Under the pieces are notes generated by a model. The model made no database searches, was not told where the DNA came from, and was given only the letters and a program-made list of their open reading frames with translations. The position numbers were made by a program, and so were the translations under genes. Below are positions 10,535 to 22,476 of a DNA stretch of 64,000 bases, in pieces (position 1 is the stretch's first letter; each line of letters begins with the position of its first letter). The stretch is from Stachybotrys elegans (taxonomy: Eukaryota > Ascomycota > Sordariomycetes > Hypocreales > Stachybotryaceae), in contig JAGPNK010000002.1 of assembly GCA_020746835.1 (NCBI GenBank), positions 806,001-870,000 on the forward strand. The letters run 5' to 3'.

Positions 10535-11289
10535 CTACTGGCTGGCCGTCTGCTTCCCCTGAGCTGGACGCCGCATAAGCCAAAACATGAACGGCCCGAC
10601 TTTCTCCTCCATTTCTTGCCACTTCTCATCCGGATGATCATTGTGCGGTATATTTGGATTTTCCTGCACATACTCAAATCCATTTACCTCATACAAAGGT
10701 CTTCCTGGAGGTGTTGAGTCCAAGTATGTTTCTAGGCCAAGGGCATCAGCTTTAGCCAGCCCAGCGTCCAACAGCTGCTGCGCGACGCCTCTCCGTCTAT
10801 ACTCGGGATGGGTATAGATAATAAACAAGTCTTTGCCCATTAGTTCTACATTCTCAGAAGACACAAGGTGTGGCAAGTCTTACATTGATGCGCCTTCGGA
10901 GCAATCTTCTCCCTAGGGGCGTCGAATCTCTTAAGCGCCTGCTCGGCATATTTGCGCGAGCTGTCATCTGGGAACCAGTATGCCTCGGGTGGTTGGTGCT
11001 CCAAAAATGGATTCTCCAGATACGTATTCCAAGTCGCGGCGCCGATGATCCTGCCTGTGTCAGTGTCGATAGCCTTTTGCCACGAGCTCGTGGGATCCTC
11101 GGTATGCCACATCTTGAGTCGCACCGCCGCCTCGGCGATAGCTGCTTCTCGGGCTTCAGTGGTAGTACCATGGGTTGGGAAGAAGATGTGAAAAAACTTT
11201 TGCGGCGGGTCCTCGTGTGCATCAAACAGACACCTGGCCAGCCCAGGGAAGTCCGTCTCTATGTCTATGTTCTGCAACTCAAAAGGCAT
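10535..11289 (-). CDS. GNAT-family N-acetyltransferase
   Basis: Two exons, complement(10535..10830, 10884..11289), encode 233 aa. The 53-nt intron begins GTAAGA and carries the branch sequence ACTAAT. Its apparent TAG end would create a stop codon, so the acceptor must be the AAAG a few bases on. That joins KAHQ to YLFIIYTHPEYRRRGVAQQLLD, restoring beta-strand 4 and the acetyl-CoA pyrophosphate-binding RRRGVA motif (residues about 146-151). The Trp-Asn-Thr-Tyr strand in exon 1 and LYEVNGFEYV near the C-terminus complete a GNAT fold. Similar fungal enzymes are uncharacterised, and their substrate cannot be inferred. The N-terminal LARCLFDAHEDPPQKFFHIFFP is typical of the fungal subgroup. Confidence 0.85.
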
Positions 11290-11375
11290 ATTGGGCTATC
11301 GTCCCTCGGCAGCACCAGGTGGCTAGATGTAAAGACATTGGGAGTCCTCGTAGGATGTGACACTTGAGTCTTACA

Positions 11376-11385
11376 CATATATACT
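11376..11385 (-). promoter_or_regulatory. TATA-like element upstream of GNAT gene
   Basis: The minus strand reads AGTATATATG at this point, about 87-96 nt before the acetyltransferase ATG. Sequence and spacing fit a TATA box; there is no other support. Confidence 0.35.
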
Positions 11386-14208
11386 CTAGTTGAGAGAAAT
11401 ATTGAGTAAAAGATGACAGAGACTAATGAGGCAAAAACGAGCACAGCTTACGGCGTCCACTAGGACCCGAGTTCCTTACCCAATGTCAACAATTCCGGTT
11501 GGTCAGTTGACTGATGGGGTGCAGGATACGTCTGACACGCTGTCCATTATGCTTCTTCTGATCCTATCTGTCTCCTTAGTATAGCCGTTGCCTTATAGCC
11601 GATGCCTTCTGCCTCTTAGGTGATGACACCTGCAGCATCAAGCGCCAGGATCAATATGCGTTGAGCAAAGCTGTGTAGTCATGGGCGAATCTCCCGCCGT
11701 CCTACCAATGCTTACCATTCTGACAATCGTCTCTCTGTGCAGGTTACAGTCAGCCCGGGATCTACCGTGTAGAGGTGAGCATACAGCTCATCCTCATCAG
11801 GGGCCCTTTGGTTGCTAGAAAGGGTAGCCAAGCACACCTCCGTGTTTGAAAACACATTCCGGTACTTCCGGCCACTAGCAAACGAGGCGCTAGTGACTGC
11901 ATTTCGTTGTACCCACAGGTACTGGGTTGGAGCATCCTGCCAGGTGGCGATAAGCATCTTGCATTTAGGACTAGGTAGTAGAGCACGTGGATGCCACCTG
12001 CCTCTTCTTCGCCAATTCATGCCTGAACGGAAATGCCCAAACTTGAATGACGATAGGCTCACTTCAACCCCTCAATTAACGAAAAACGAGCGTTTCATGT
12101 GGCATGCTCAGTCCACTTGGAGCAGATCCCCCAAGACGAAAATCAAGCTAACAAGGCTAGATGACAGGTGGGGATGCTCGTTCGTGAGCATGAAACACGT
12201 TTCCTGCAGGGGCCCAAGGAGCAAAACACCAAACTAAACTAAACCACCAACATACTACGCGCATCCCCCGCGACAACGGTCTCTTCGCTCGATTATCTGC
12301 TTTCGGTTAAACATCACCCTGCTCATCGTAGGTGTGGCACTGTCAGGTCCGGCCCAGAACCACGCTCACACCTGGTGAAGGATCAACAGTTCCACCGTTC
12401 AGGGGCACATAGGGCTACTCGATGCGAAGTTGCCATTCGGTTCGAGAGGGCGAGGCTTGGCCCGTCGTCTCAACAATGCCTGAAATTAATTGCAAGCCTC
12501 CTTATCGAATCCTAGTTCCGGCTCGCAGCCTTGGACCCGACAGCGCGGGCAAAACGCTTCCAAATAGAGGATTGGACTGCCCGCCATTCAGCGCCCGTCG
12601 CGCCCGCCCCCTTACCGTAGCAAAGTTGGCAGTGTGCAAACCAACAGTCAATCCTCGGTGCAGCATGGCCCCTAAGCGGCATAGGCGAGCGGCAGAAATT
12701 TCAACAGCCCGGTACTGGGATCAGTCTCTTCAGTCGAGTCCCAGTCATCGTGTGTGTAGTTCAGGAGTAGAAAGGATTCCAGAACCCAACATCGCAACCA
12801 GCCAACAACCAACAGAGGACCGTGCGCCAGCAAGATGCGATGGTCCCAGTCAATACGGAGTAAAACGAAACAAACTCTGGAGACCCTTGCCGGCGAGATC
12901 AGGCCACACTGCGCCGGAAAGGAACACTAAGATTCGCGATCGGCTACTACCAGCTGCCTATCTAAATCGCATGTCTGCGTGTTGATCAAAGACAGATGGA
13001 TTCACTAGGCGAGCCACATTGAAAAATCCCATTGAGCTATTGGCTCTCGGTATCGCGCCAAAAAACAGTCTTGGCTGTTTGCTCGCTTGCCTACAGCCGC
13101 GTTTGTCCCGCTTATCCTGCCATTCATATTGAGGCCTCGACCACCCCTCCCTCCGACAGCCGGAAGTGCCTTGGAAACACACGGAAACTAGTGTAGGGCG
13201 CCCGCTCACGATATTGAACCGGGGGATCCTAGCCACCTGGCCAAAAAGTGCTAGGCCTATGCAGGAGCGAGCAGCCTGCATGGTGTCTCAGGCTTGTACG
13301 GTGGTGATCCACGATGAAAGAGCCAACATTTTTTCGAAGGCTTCCTGATTGTTCGGTGCCTCAATCAATGTGGCATCTAGAATTACACTTCCCTCTTTGG
13401 GCGATCGGGACAACCAACATCTGTGTCGTCTGTGTTTGAAGGATTGATGAATACCACCCTACTCCTGCAAGGCATCCCTCTTACTTGGTCAGTACGGAGT
13501 ACTCACCTTTGGTTTCCCACTCTTCTCACCGGCAAATGCTGACCGGATTGCGCCAGGCTCCACCCCCGGAAGCTGGTCCAAGCGTCTGGCGTCCGAGTGC
13601 CACGATGGATGAAAGTGGAGGGAGGGGAGGAGGGTGGGATGGGCAAGTCAAGTGTGGTTTGGCCAACTTTCCCCGCCCTCAACCACCATATCCGAGCCGG
13701 GAGACGCAGCGCCACAGTCGTGAGATGGAATCCCCGCGGGAATTAGAGCCGCCGACAGTTCCTGTGCTTACCGACACGCGCAACTTCTCTCGGCCGGCTT
13801 CCAGGCCGGTATACTAAGTATAACGTGTCTGCCCAGCCCTCGAGGCGCCAGAGGTCGCTGCCAAGGACGGCCGGGCTTCCACGGGACACAGATCCCTGGA
13901 GCAACGACTGGCTCTCCTTGCTCAAAGAAGCGTCGGGTTGCAGATGCGGCCTGCCGAGCAAGCCTTCCATTGAGGAGCCCAAGGGCCCCAGCCACCACGT
14001 CCACCCCCCCTTGCCCTTCGCTGCTAGGCCGACCGTCCCAGTGCTACCTTGTGCTGCACCATAGACGGCTGGACTCTCAGACCCTGGCTTCTTCGGCAGC
14101 TTCATCTGCAAGGGTTCAGACCCCTTGTCCAAGCTCTCTAGCCTCGAGGAGTTCGGTTCTTGCCATTCCTCCTTCGCTTCGGGGCGGTGCTACTGCACGT
14201 CGAACGAA

Positions 14209-14216
14209 GGATAAAT
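14209..14216 (+). promoter_or_regulatory. Candidate TATA element of the secreted DUF3455 gene
   Basis: GATAAATAGG lies just before the pyrimidine-rich leader and about 440 nt before the ATG. A second AT-rich element, GCATATATATC, lies about 100 nt before the ATG at 14549-14559. Either could set the transcription start; the first would give a long CT-rich 5' UTR, common in strongly expressed fungal genes. Confidence 0.35.
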
Positions 14217-14265
14217 AGGCATGCCATGCCCTCCAACAGATGCACTTCTTGCTCAGATCAACCAT

Positions 14266-14355
14266 TCACTTCAGTCTCATTTTCTCATCGTCTTCTACAT
14301 CTCTCTTCTTCTCTTCTTCTTCTCCAACTCATTGCCTTCATCTTCTCCACCAGCC
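14266..14355 (+). repeat. Pyrimidine-rich (CTT/TCT) tract
   Basis: About 90 bases consist almost only of C and T, with imperfect CTTCTT repeats. Such CT-rich tracts lie at or just downstream of the transcription start of highly expressed filamentous fungal genes. The adjoining secreted-protein gene has the strong C-ending codon bias that agrees with this. Confidence 0.5.
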
Positions 14356-14653
14356 TCTTCCGGAAAGTGAGCTAAAAATACACACCCATTTTCTTCTTAC
14401 ATTGCACTACTGCAAGCCGCCGGCATACCAATTTTTAAGCGCCCAAGCGGATATTACCCACCAACTCTCGGCTGGTCATTTTACAATTGACCATCTCTTT
14501 TTCGTGCTATTCTTGTACACGCGGAAGCGTTAGCCGCCTCGTGGTCAATTTGCATATATATCAAGTCGATCTTGTATTGTGCATTTTCAGTATCCCATCA
14601 CCAACAATCATTCATACAATCAGCCAACAAATACAGCATCAACACCATTCATA

Positions 14654-15421
14654 ATGCTCTTCAACACCCTTCTCGTCGTCGGCTCTGCCGCCCTGGCCTT
14701 TGCCTCCCCTCTCCGCTCCCGCTCCGGCCCTGGTGACGGCCCCAGCTGCACTCCTCGACCCAGGCCTGTTCTTCCTGTCAACGGCGGTGGCAAGGAGCTC
14801 GCAGCACCTTCCACCGAGCTCAAGGCCATCATCCTCGGCTTCGGCATCCAGAACTACACTTGTTCGGGTGCTGGTGAAGCCCCCAGGGCCATCGGCGCTC
14901 TGGCCATGCTCTACGACATCACCAAGCTCTACCCCAACCAGGGTCCCGATTCGCTCTCCATGGAGGACTTCACTGCTCTCACCACCACCGCCCTCTGGAA
15001 CCTCGACGTTCCTCTGAACCTCGAGCCCACCAGTGACAACCGCATTGCTGCTTCCCGGGGCGCTTCTCTGACCGATCCCTTCCCCGCCGCCGCACCCCTC
15101 GAGCTCGAGGGCATGAAGCCCATCCCTTTCGCTGGTCATCACATCTTCAATTCTCTCGGCCAGCCCCAGTTCATGCTCCCCGACCATGACATCAACTTCG
15201 TCGCCACCAAGCTTGATGACGCCCCTGCTCCCGCTACTGCCGACCGTGGTCCCGAGGACACTGGCGCCGTCGCCTGGCTTCACCTCGGTGCCCTCCCCGG
15301 CAGCACCGGTGCTCAATACGTCTACCGCGTCCTGACCGCTGGTGGTGTCTCCCACGGTTGCGCCGCCGGCCCTGGCGCCGACAGCACTACCTACGCCACC
15401 ACCTACTGGTTCTACGGTTAA
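14654..15421 (+). CDS. Secreted DUF3455-family protein
   Basis: A single exon encodes 255 aa from ATG 14654. The frame extends upstream, but the start at MLFNTLL is chosen because it opens a clear signal peptide (about 18 residues, LLVVGSAALAFA, cleavage near AFA-SPL). The mature part carries the DUF3455 hallmarks: FGIQNYTC near residue 60, a central AMLYDIT, a GHHIFNSLGQPQF block and the C-terminal VAWLHLGA...YRVLTAGGVSHGC, ending in a TYWFYG tail. The family is widespread in fungi, sometimes mislabelled malate dehydrogenase, and its function is unknown. Preferred codons end almost always in C (CTC, GTC, ACC, CCC), a sign of high expression. Three Cys remain in the mature chain (SCTP, YTC and HGC). 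It is probably extracellular or cell-wall associated. Confidence 0.9.
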   Translation: MLFNTLLVVGSAALAFASPLRSRSGPGDGPSCTPRPRPVLPVNGGGKELAAPSTELKAIILGFGIQNYTCSGAGEAPRAIGALAMLYDITKLYPNQGPDSLSMEDFTALTTTALWNLDVPLNLEPTSDNRIAASRGASLTDPFPAAAPLELEGMKPIPFAGHHIFNSLGQPQFMLPDHDINFVATKLDDAPAPATADRGPEDTGAVAWLHLGALPGSTGAQYVYRVLTAGGVSHGCAAGPGADSTTYATTYWFYG

Positions 15422-16456
15422 GCCAGCAGCTGCAACCCGGTTGCCTTGGTGCGACGATGGCACGTCCGCTTCTTCTCTTCTACACATTCTTTTTTAATTT
15501 TCGGGTTCGGGTTTTGGGATATATATCCAGGTCTCTGCTCTACAGCAGCGCCGCGGCGGGATACAGGAGTTTCTTGGACATTTTCTCCCCTAGAATAATG
15601 GAGTTTCAGAGGACCAAAAACAGAGTAGGCTCCCAAGCACTCTCTCTTCTTTCTGTACATATTAGCATTTACACTATCAAAATTCTTTAAAAAACACAAA
15701 TTATCATCATCATCAGCGTGATTTGCAGTCCCCACGTGAACCCTCTCTCCTCTACTCGTAACGAAAAACGTCTCACCACTCGCCGACCGCTCGAGCAGGC
15801 CTGACAGCGGCTACGGAGATTATGACAGCAAGAGCGGGCACACCGGGCCGAACGGTCGGTCGCCTTGGCACCGTCCTAGGCGCCGCCGCCATATTTCCCG
15901 TCGCCGTCGGTGTTTGCGTCAGATTAAACACTCCATAAATCCATTTCCCTATGGCATGGCCTGGTGTACAAAGACCCTCCCCCCCAAGCGGAAAGAGAGT
16001 GGCAGGTGGTATTGCGTGTCACTGTGACGAAGCGTGCATGCGATGTAATGAATGCAATATACTGATATTAGCCTGTGGCGTTTGCCCAACAACAGGCCCA
16101 TCTAATCTCCAAGGGCGCGTACGGCATGGCTCAAGGCAGAAAGAAATAATGGCCGGGAGGAAGTAGGACACGGGGCGAGGATTGCGGCGAATGACTTTGA
16201 TTCAAAAACTTTCTAAAAGCCCGACTGAGATAGATTCCTCTGCTCAAGTTCATGCTCCAACGTAATATTGGTGGTATCCCCCCGATGTACATCCTGCCCT
16301 TTTCTGCCTCTGACAAATCCATTATCATCAAGTCCCCAAGCGCAACAGGTAGATGTCCTTCTCTGAGATGCTCTCATCTGTTCAATCCAATCATCATTCT
16401 CCCACATTTTTGCACTCATAAGCGCTCGTCGTTCTTCCCCACCCCTCTGCCATTCT
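15422..16456. other. Convergent 3' intergenic region
   Basis: This 1 kb region lies between the stop codons of the secreted protein and the MAP kinase. T-rich stretches follow the first stop (15485-15500). No gene, tRNA or repeat is supported. Confidence 0.5.
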
Positions 16457-18095
<1,639 letters not shown>

Positions 18096-19097
18096 GGCGA
18101 TGGTGGTGTGTGTGTGTTGTGGTGGAGGAGGTGGTGGCCGAGCTGGAGCTGGAGCTGTGGCGATGGCCAACTAGAGGGAGGAGAGCGGCAGCGGTGTCTT
18201 AGCAACGAGGGCTGCTGCTGGGCGATGCGGTGCGATGCGGTGCGATGCGATGCGAATGTGACGAGTCAAAATGATGCCAAGGAGAGGGGGGAAGGGAGGG
18301 AGGGAGGAAGACAAGGAGGAGGCCAAAAAAGCTATGGGATGCGAACGAAGCTGAAGGAGTCCAGTTCAAAATATAGCACCAGGGACAAGAGGAGAGGACC
18401 ACTCGCTGCACAGGGCACATGTTGGCGACCAACACCAGACGGGACGGGGTGGTTTGGACCAGTAAGCTCCGGGCAAGGTGGTACTCGGCGTAAGCTGCTA
18501 GTGCGGCAGGCGGGTACCCCGTACATGTCAGCACCACGGACAAGCTCCCCTCACTGCCTAGTAGGTCCCTACAGTGCGCAACAGCCTGAGGATCGGGGGC
18601 CCATGTGGGGTCAAGCTCTGGTACCGGTACTTGGTCAGCTCGCCCAGGCACCTACCTTTCTCTCTTGCCCTCCTGTCTATGAGAGGAGCGAGCGGTGGCG
18701 ACGAGATTGGTAGCCCTGGAATGTGATGCGACCAATCCGGGCCTCTCCAACCCACCTCTGCTCCTCTTCCCACCCACGTCTAATTCCCCTAGCCGCGCGC
18801 GCGCAATCCTTTCCATCGCCTGCTGCCTCGTCTCTTGGTCGGGCGCCAGGTAGGTAAGCCTGAGTATCTCTCACCAGCAGATTAATCTCACCAGCTCATC
18901 TCAGCTCGTAAACCAATTAGCCTTGGCCTTTGCATAATCGACAGCACAGCACAGCACAGCCAGGTTCTAATATGATGATGGATGGGAAACAAGCCAACCT
19001 CTATTCTGAGCGCCGGGATCTGGATCTTCTACCTGTATCTCCGCAATAGCCCAACAGCCGATCGTGAAATACCATATCCTCCTCCCTGCCGCACTCT
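18096..19097. other. MAP kinase upstream region
   Basis: These 1.0 kb hold the MAP kinase 5' region and the 3' flank of the phosphatase gene. A GATGCGGTGC tandem repeat lies near 18223. No gene is recognised; frames such as 18199-18651 (minus) look like leader sequence. Confidence 0.45.
18223..18255 (-). repeat. Imperfect tandem repeat in the MAP kinase leader
   Basis: About three copies of a ten-base GATGCGGTGC unit, the last one degenerate, lie about 130-160 nt upstream of the MAP kinase ATG. They probably fall in the 5' UTR or promoter. Length variation between strains is likely; any regulatory effect is speculation. Confidence 0.6.
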
Positions 19098-19759
19098 TCA
19101 CTCGCCCAGGACCTCCTTGAGGAAGTTCCGGGAGAAGCGCGTACACTGCTCATACGCCTTCTCAAACCCGTCCCGCCCGCCATAGTACGGGTCGTCCACA
19201 ATCTCGGCCTTGCTGCTTCCGCTGTAGCTGCCAAAGAGCATCACCTTGGCCTTGCTGTCCGGGTTGCCCCTCTGCGCGCGCTGCAGGTCCGACAGGTTGG
19301 AGCGGTCCATGGCGAAGATGTAGTCAAACTTGTCCAGGTCGCTCGTCTGGAACTGTAGGGCAAAGCGTCAGCCAAAAAAAACGTGGCGGCTTCTAGATCT
19401 CCTGCGTGGCTATTTCAGCTCTTACACGGCGCGCCAGATGTCTATAGTCGGTGATCCCGTTGTCTTCTAGCGTTGACATGGTCCGCGAGTCTGGAGGTTC
19501 GCCAGAGTGATACGCCGCTTTGTTCCTCATCCATTAGCATGGAAACACACTTCTCGCGACGCAACCTCTTTTTTTTTTTTTTTTTTTTTTTTTGCCCCTT
19601 TGGGCCTGGGTAACACGCACCTGTCCCGCAAGAATCGATTATATTAATCTTGCCCTGGAACTGCGGCTCTTTGGCAATGTGCCGAAAGATGCCCTCCGCC
19701 ATGGGCGACCGGCAGATGTTGCCGAGGCACACAAACAAGACTGATATCGGTTCCGGCAT
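19098..19759 (-). CDS. LTP1: Low-molecular-weight phosphotyrosine protein phosphatase
   Basis: Three exons, complement(19098..19352, 19426..19517, 19621..19759), encode 161 aa, the same size as yeast Ltp1. The catalytic loop C11-L-G-N-I-C-R17-S lies at the N-terminus after MPEPISVLFV, and the general acid is D131 in DDPYYGG. Exon 1 ends in SCGT; a 103-nt intron, which contains a run of 25 A on the coding strand, leads to AAYHSGEPPDSRTMSTL, restoring the family sequence. The acceptor of that intron is AAAG, preceded by a good branch site (GCTAAT). The second intron (73 nt, GTAAGA...CTACAG) is ordinary. The enzyme removes phosphate from tyrosine residues in the cytosol; its fungal substrates are poorly known. 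Confidence 0.95.
19569..19593 (+). repeat. 25-base poly(T) tract inside the phosphatase intron
   Basis: Twenty-five consecutive T on the plus strand are A on the coding strand, within intron 1 of the low-molecular-weight phosphatase. It is by far the longest homopolymer in the window and a likely length-variable or error-prone site. Because it is intronic, a change in length would not shift the reading frame. Confidence 0.9.
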
Positions 19760-20893
19760 GGCGACTGGCGACTTGCAACTCTTGTGGCGGCTCTGCTGTC
19801 TTGTCGTTACCACCGTGAGCTTGGAGATGGAGGGAAAACCAACCCCGCGACAAACCGAGCTGGTGGGGCAGGACGGGAGGCAAATGCGCTGTTTAGTCAA
19901 AGTTGACCGATAAGATAAACACGGATGATCGCCTGGTGAAAAGTCCCCGTCCTGGTGAAGGATTGCATGGAGGATGGGAGATGGGGATGGGTCTGCCTTT
20001 GCTCTCCCAAATATCCTGATGACAAGTTGCCGGTAGACAAGTCTGCTGAGCGCAGAAACATGCGGGGGAGCATTTGCCTCGGTCCTCGTATTCGTAGTAT
20101 GAATCGTCATTGGACAACAATACCATACAGATCATCCGGCATCTTGCATGGGAGCCTAAGGCCTCGTGCCGGCTTTTTTTCCTCTTCTTTTTTCCTTACC
20201 GGGCTCTAGTTGATGGGTCCACGTCCTTGGGGATCTTTCTTGGCCAGATGGTCGCCCCGATGTTAGACACTGGAGGAACTGTCAGCTTTGGGGACGGCAA
20301 AAGCATGCGTATGCAGTCAAGGAGCCTACGGTGAGCAGACTGGCCTCGATGTATTCCGTATGTACGTGCCATTATCGGCGTGTGTCCTGTCCAGGCTGGC
20401 CATCGGTGCTGGCCGACATACCGAGACCAGGGCACCGAGATCGAGATCGAGACCGAGGTGCCGACGTCTTCTCACAAATTCTCGATTAGCCATTGTGCCA
20501 CTCGTGCTTACTCATAGACTCACACGTACTGCTTGGGCGGTTTGCATTTCGTTCCAAGCACCTTCAATAGCACCTTCAATACACACACGAGTCAGGCAAA
20601 CGAGTCCCATTGACTTATCATTGTACAAGAGAGGGGATGCCACTAAACGTGACGTGACAAGCACGCTTCTGCGCAGCTCGCAGCCGCTGAAGATGGTGCA
20701 GAAGGCCAATCGTCCCAGAAGGCAACACTGACGCCATGCTAAAATAAATACAACCACATGTAATATACAGTCGGGACGTCAATTGTCCACTTGTCCAGCT
20801 CGGTCTGTTTCGGGTTCCCGGCTGTTCCCCCGTCCCCGTACCCGTCCCCGTGTTTCCATAGTACAAATTTTCGTTTCCGTCTCGTCGTTATAT
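19760..20893. other. Intergenic region
   Basis: This 1.1 kb is the phosphatase upstream region and the 3' flank of the PRELI gene. I see a few short repeats of GAGATC at 20430-20455 and no gene. Confidence 0.4.
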
Positions 20894-21598
20894 TCAAACA
20901 TGGTGGGCCTCTCGCTCCGAGCGAAGCGTCTCGAGCACGCCCATGACGCCCGTGTTACGGATGCGCTCCAGCACGAGGCGCATGCCGTCGCGGCTCTTGC
21001 CCAGCTGATCCTGCGTCTTGGTCGAGGCGATGCTCTCGATGCTGCGCTGGATGCCCTGAGCTCCCCATCCGCCAATGATGCCGGAGAACCACCCGTCGTC
21101 GCGAGCCTCGCCAATCTTGCCACGGATCTTCTCGCCGAGGCGCGACTTGAAGACGACACTCGTCGTCACGCCCGTCTCGTTGCTGGTCAGCCGGTCAGCC
21201 CCAGCAGGGACATGGAACTGCTGCTGCTCGACGACCGACAGGACACCAGCGTAATTGAGGTTCCTGCTCTCCGTCTTCATCCAGCCCTCCTTGATATCCA
21301 CAATGCTGGTCTCGAGCACGTAGGATGCCTTTTCGCCATTGGGGCCGCCGCCGCCGCTGGTCATGCTGCTGGGGAGCAGTTTGTAAACTGCCTTGGGCAT
21401 GCGGCTCTTCTTGAGGTGGATTCGAGTCGTGTGCAGTCGCTGCGTGACCGGGTCGACATGGCTGGAGATGGTATCGGTGCTGAGGACATGAGCGGCGAAG
21501 GGGTTGAGCCGGGGTGAGTAGTATCGCAAGAAGTAGGCAAGGGTGACGGTCGGGAAAGGGTGCGAGTAGGTGTGCGTGGTCGTGTGCGTGAGAACCAT
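20894..21598 (-). CDS. PRELI/MSF1-domain lipid-transfer protein (Ups family)
   Basis: One exon gives 234 aa from ATG 21598. The PRELI/MSF1 domain covers about residues 1-175: the start THTYSHPFPTVTLAYFLRYYSPRLNPFAAHVLSTDTI, the central LHTTRI, and the SRNLNYAGVLSVVEQQ strand are all recognisable. Ups proteins pair with Mdm35 in the mitochondrial intermembrane space and carry phosphatidic acid (Ups1) or phosphatidylserine (Ups2) between the membranes, feeding cardiolipin and PE synthesis. The strand order and the RxH/HVLS region look nearer to Ups1 than Ups2, but I cannot decide. The C-terminal third (residues 190-234) is helical. No presequence is visible, which agrees with Mdm35-dependent import. 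Confidence 0.9.
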   Translation of the reverse strand: MVLTHTTTHTYSHPFPTVTLAYFLRYYSPRLNPFAAHVLSTDTISSHVDPVTQRLHTTRIHLKKSRMPKAVYKLLPSSMTSGGGGPNGEKASYVLETSIVDIKEGWMKTESRNLNYAGVLSVVEQQQFHVPAGADRLTSNETGVTTSVVFKSRLGEKIRGKIGEARDDGWFSGIIGGWGAQGIQRSIESIASTKTQDQLGKSRDGMRLVLERIRNTGVMGVLETLRSEREAHHV

Positions 21599-22476
21599 TG
21601 TCGCTGATTTGCTACCTCAGCAGCAAAGGAGATGACGGGTGTGTTTGATTGAGTAGATTGAGTCAATGTCGATTGAGCCCTGATGCCTGCTCAACCGGCA
21701 TGGCTGAGCAAAACTTGTAGCCTCGCGAGCGTGGAGAAACGTGACCAGCCTCTTCTCCTCGGTTAAAGGGAGAGAGAGAGAGAAAAGGTTGGAGGAAGAA
21801 GAAGAAAGAGTTTTGGTACAGAGTGTCGTTCGCCTCGGCCACAAGAGGTAAAAGACAAAGAGTACAAGGAAGGAAGGGAAGGATGCTGACGACGAGGGGG
21901 AAGGGCTAAATGGCAGACTGATGCGGAGGCGACGGACGGTTCTTCGCTCAGACACACCATGCAGGAATTTAGCCAATTGCAGTGTTGAACTTTTCCCCCC
22001 CGAATCACGAGACTAACGTGACTGGCGGAGTTTATGATTGGCCGGAGTAAAGTGCGGAGATGTGCGGCCCATCCCTTGAAGCCAGTCTAGAACCATCGCC
22101 ACGTGACCTGCAGCCAGTGAAGGAGCTCGACCGTTGGAGAAGCTCGTCGGTCTGCGTCATGATTGGTCTGCGTCGCATCATCATGGCACCACCTTTGCAG
22201 AGCTCTTAGGGGCGATTGTGTCGTAGTGATGCAACGATAGTGCGAATCGAGCAGAGACATGCATGATCAGGCGGCCATCTCACGTCTATCACCCAATGAA
22301 TCCATTAATTAACTGGCCCGTTTACGCATCCAGTCAGGATATGCAGTCAAGATACCAAGGCATGATGCCACCATTGCCCAAAAAAAACAACCCGTCTACG
22401 CTCTTAGTAGTAGCCCAAAACCAAAACAGATCTATCCGGCACCGGCCATGCAATAAGAGCAGATCCCCTATGATTA
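21599..22476. other. Intergenic region
   Basis: This gap holds the PRELI upstream region and the 3' flank of the lipase gene. A GA-rich tract (21765-21815; CT-rich on the coding strand) resembles a leader of the PRELI gene. No gene is seen. Confidence 0.45.

Larger units (their letters stand above)
11290..14653. other. Long gene-free stretch upstream of the secreted-protein gene
   Basis: These 3.4 kb separate two divergently oriented genes. The open frames at 11812-12237, 12422-12985, 13485-13817 and (minus) 13743-14132 have mixed codon use and no family signature. Base composition is close to that of neighbouring coding DNA, with no sign of repeat-induced mutation and no transposon ends. 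The right-hand 450 bases look like a promoter and leader: an ATAAATA element at 14209 and a long pyrimidine-rich tract at 14266-14355. The rest may be regulatory DNA or noncoding transcript. Confidence 0.4.

Noticed and set aside
12422..12985. Plus-strand frame of 187 codons in the large gap
   Set aside because: Mixed codon use, no recognisable domain or signal peptide, and no neighbouring exons that would extend it.
13743..14132. Minus-strand frame of 129 codons
   Set aside because: No recognised family; likely chance frame in GC-rich noncoding DNA near the leader of the DUF3455 gene.
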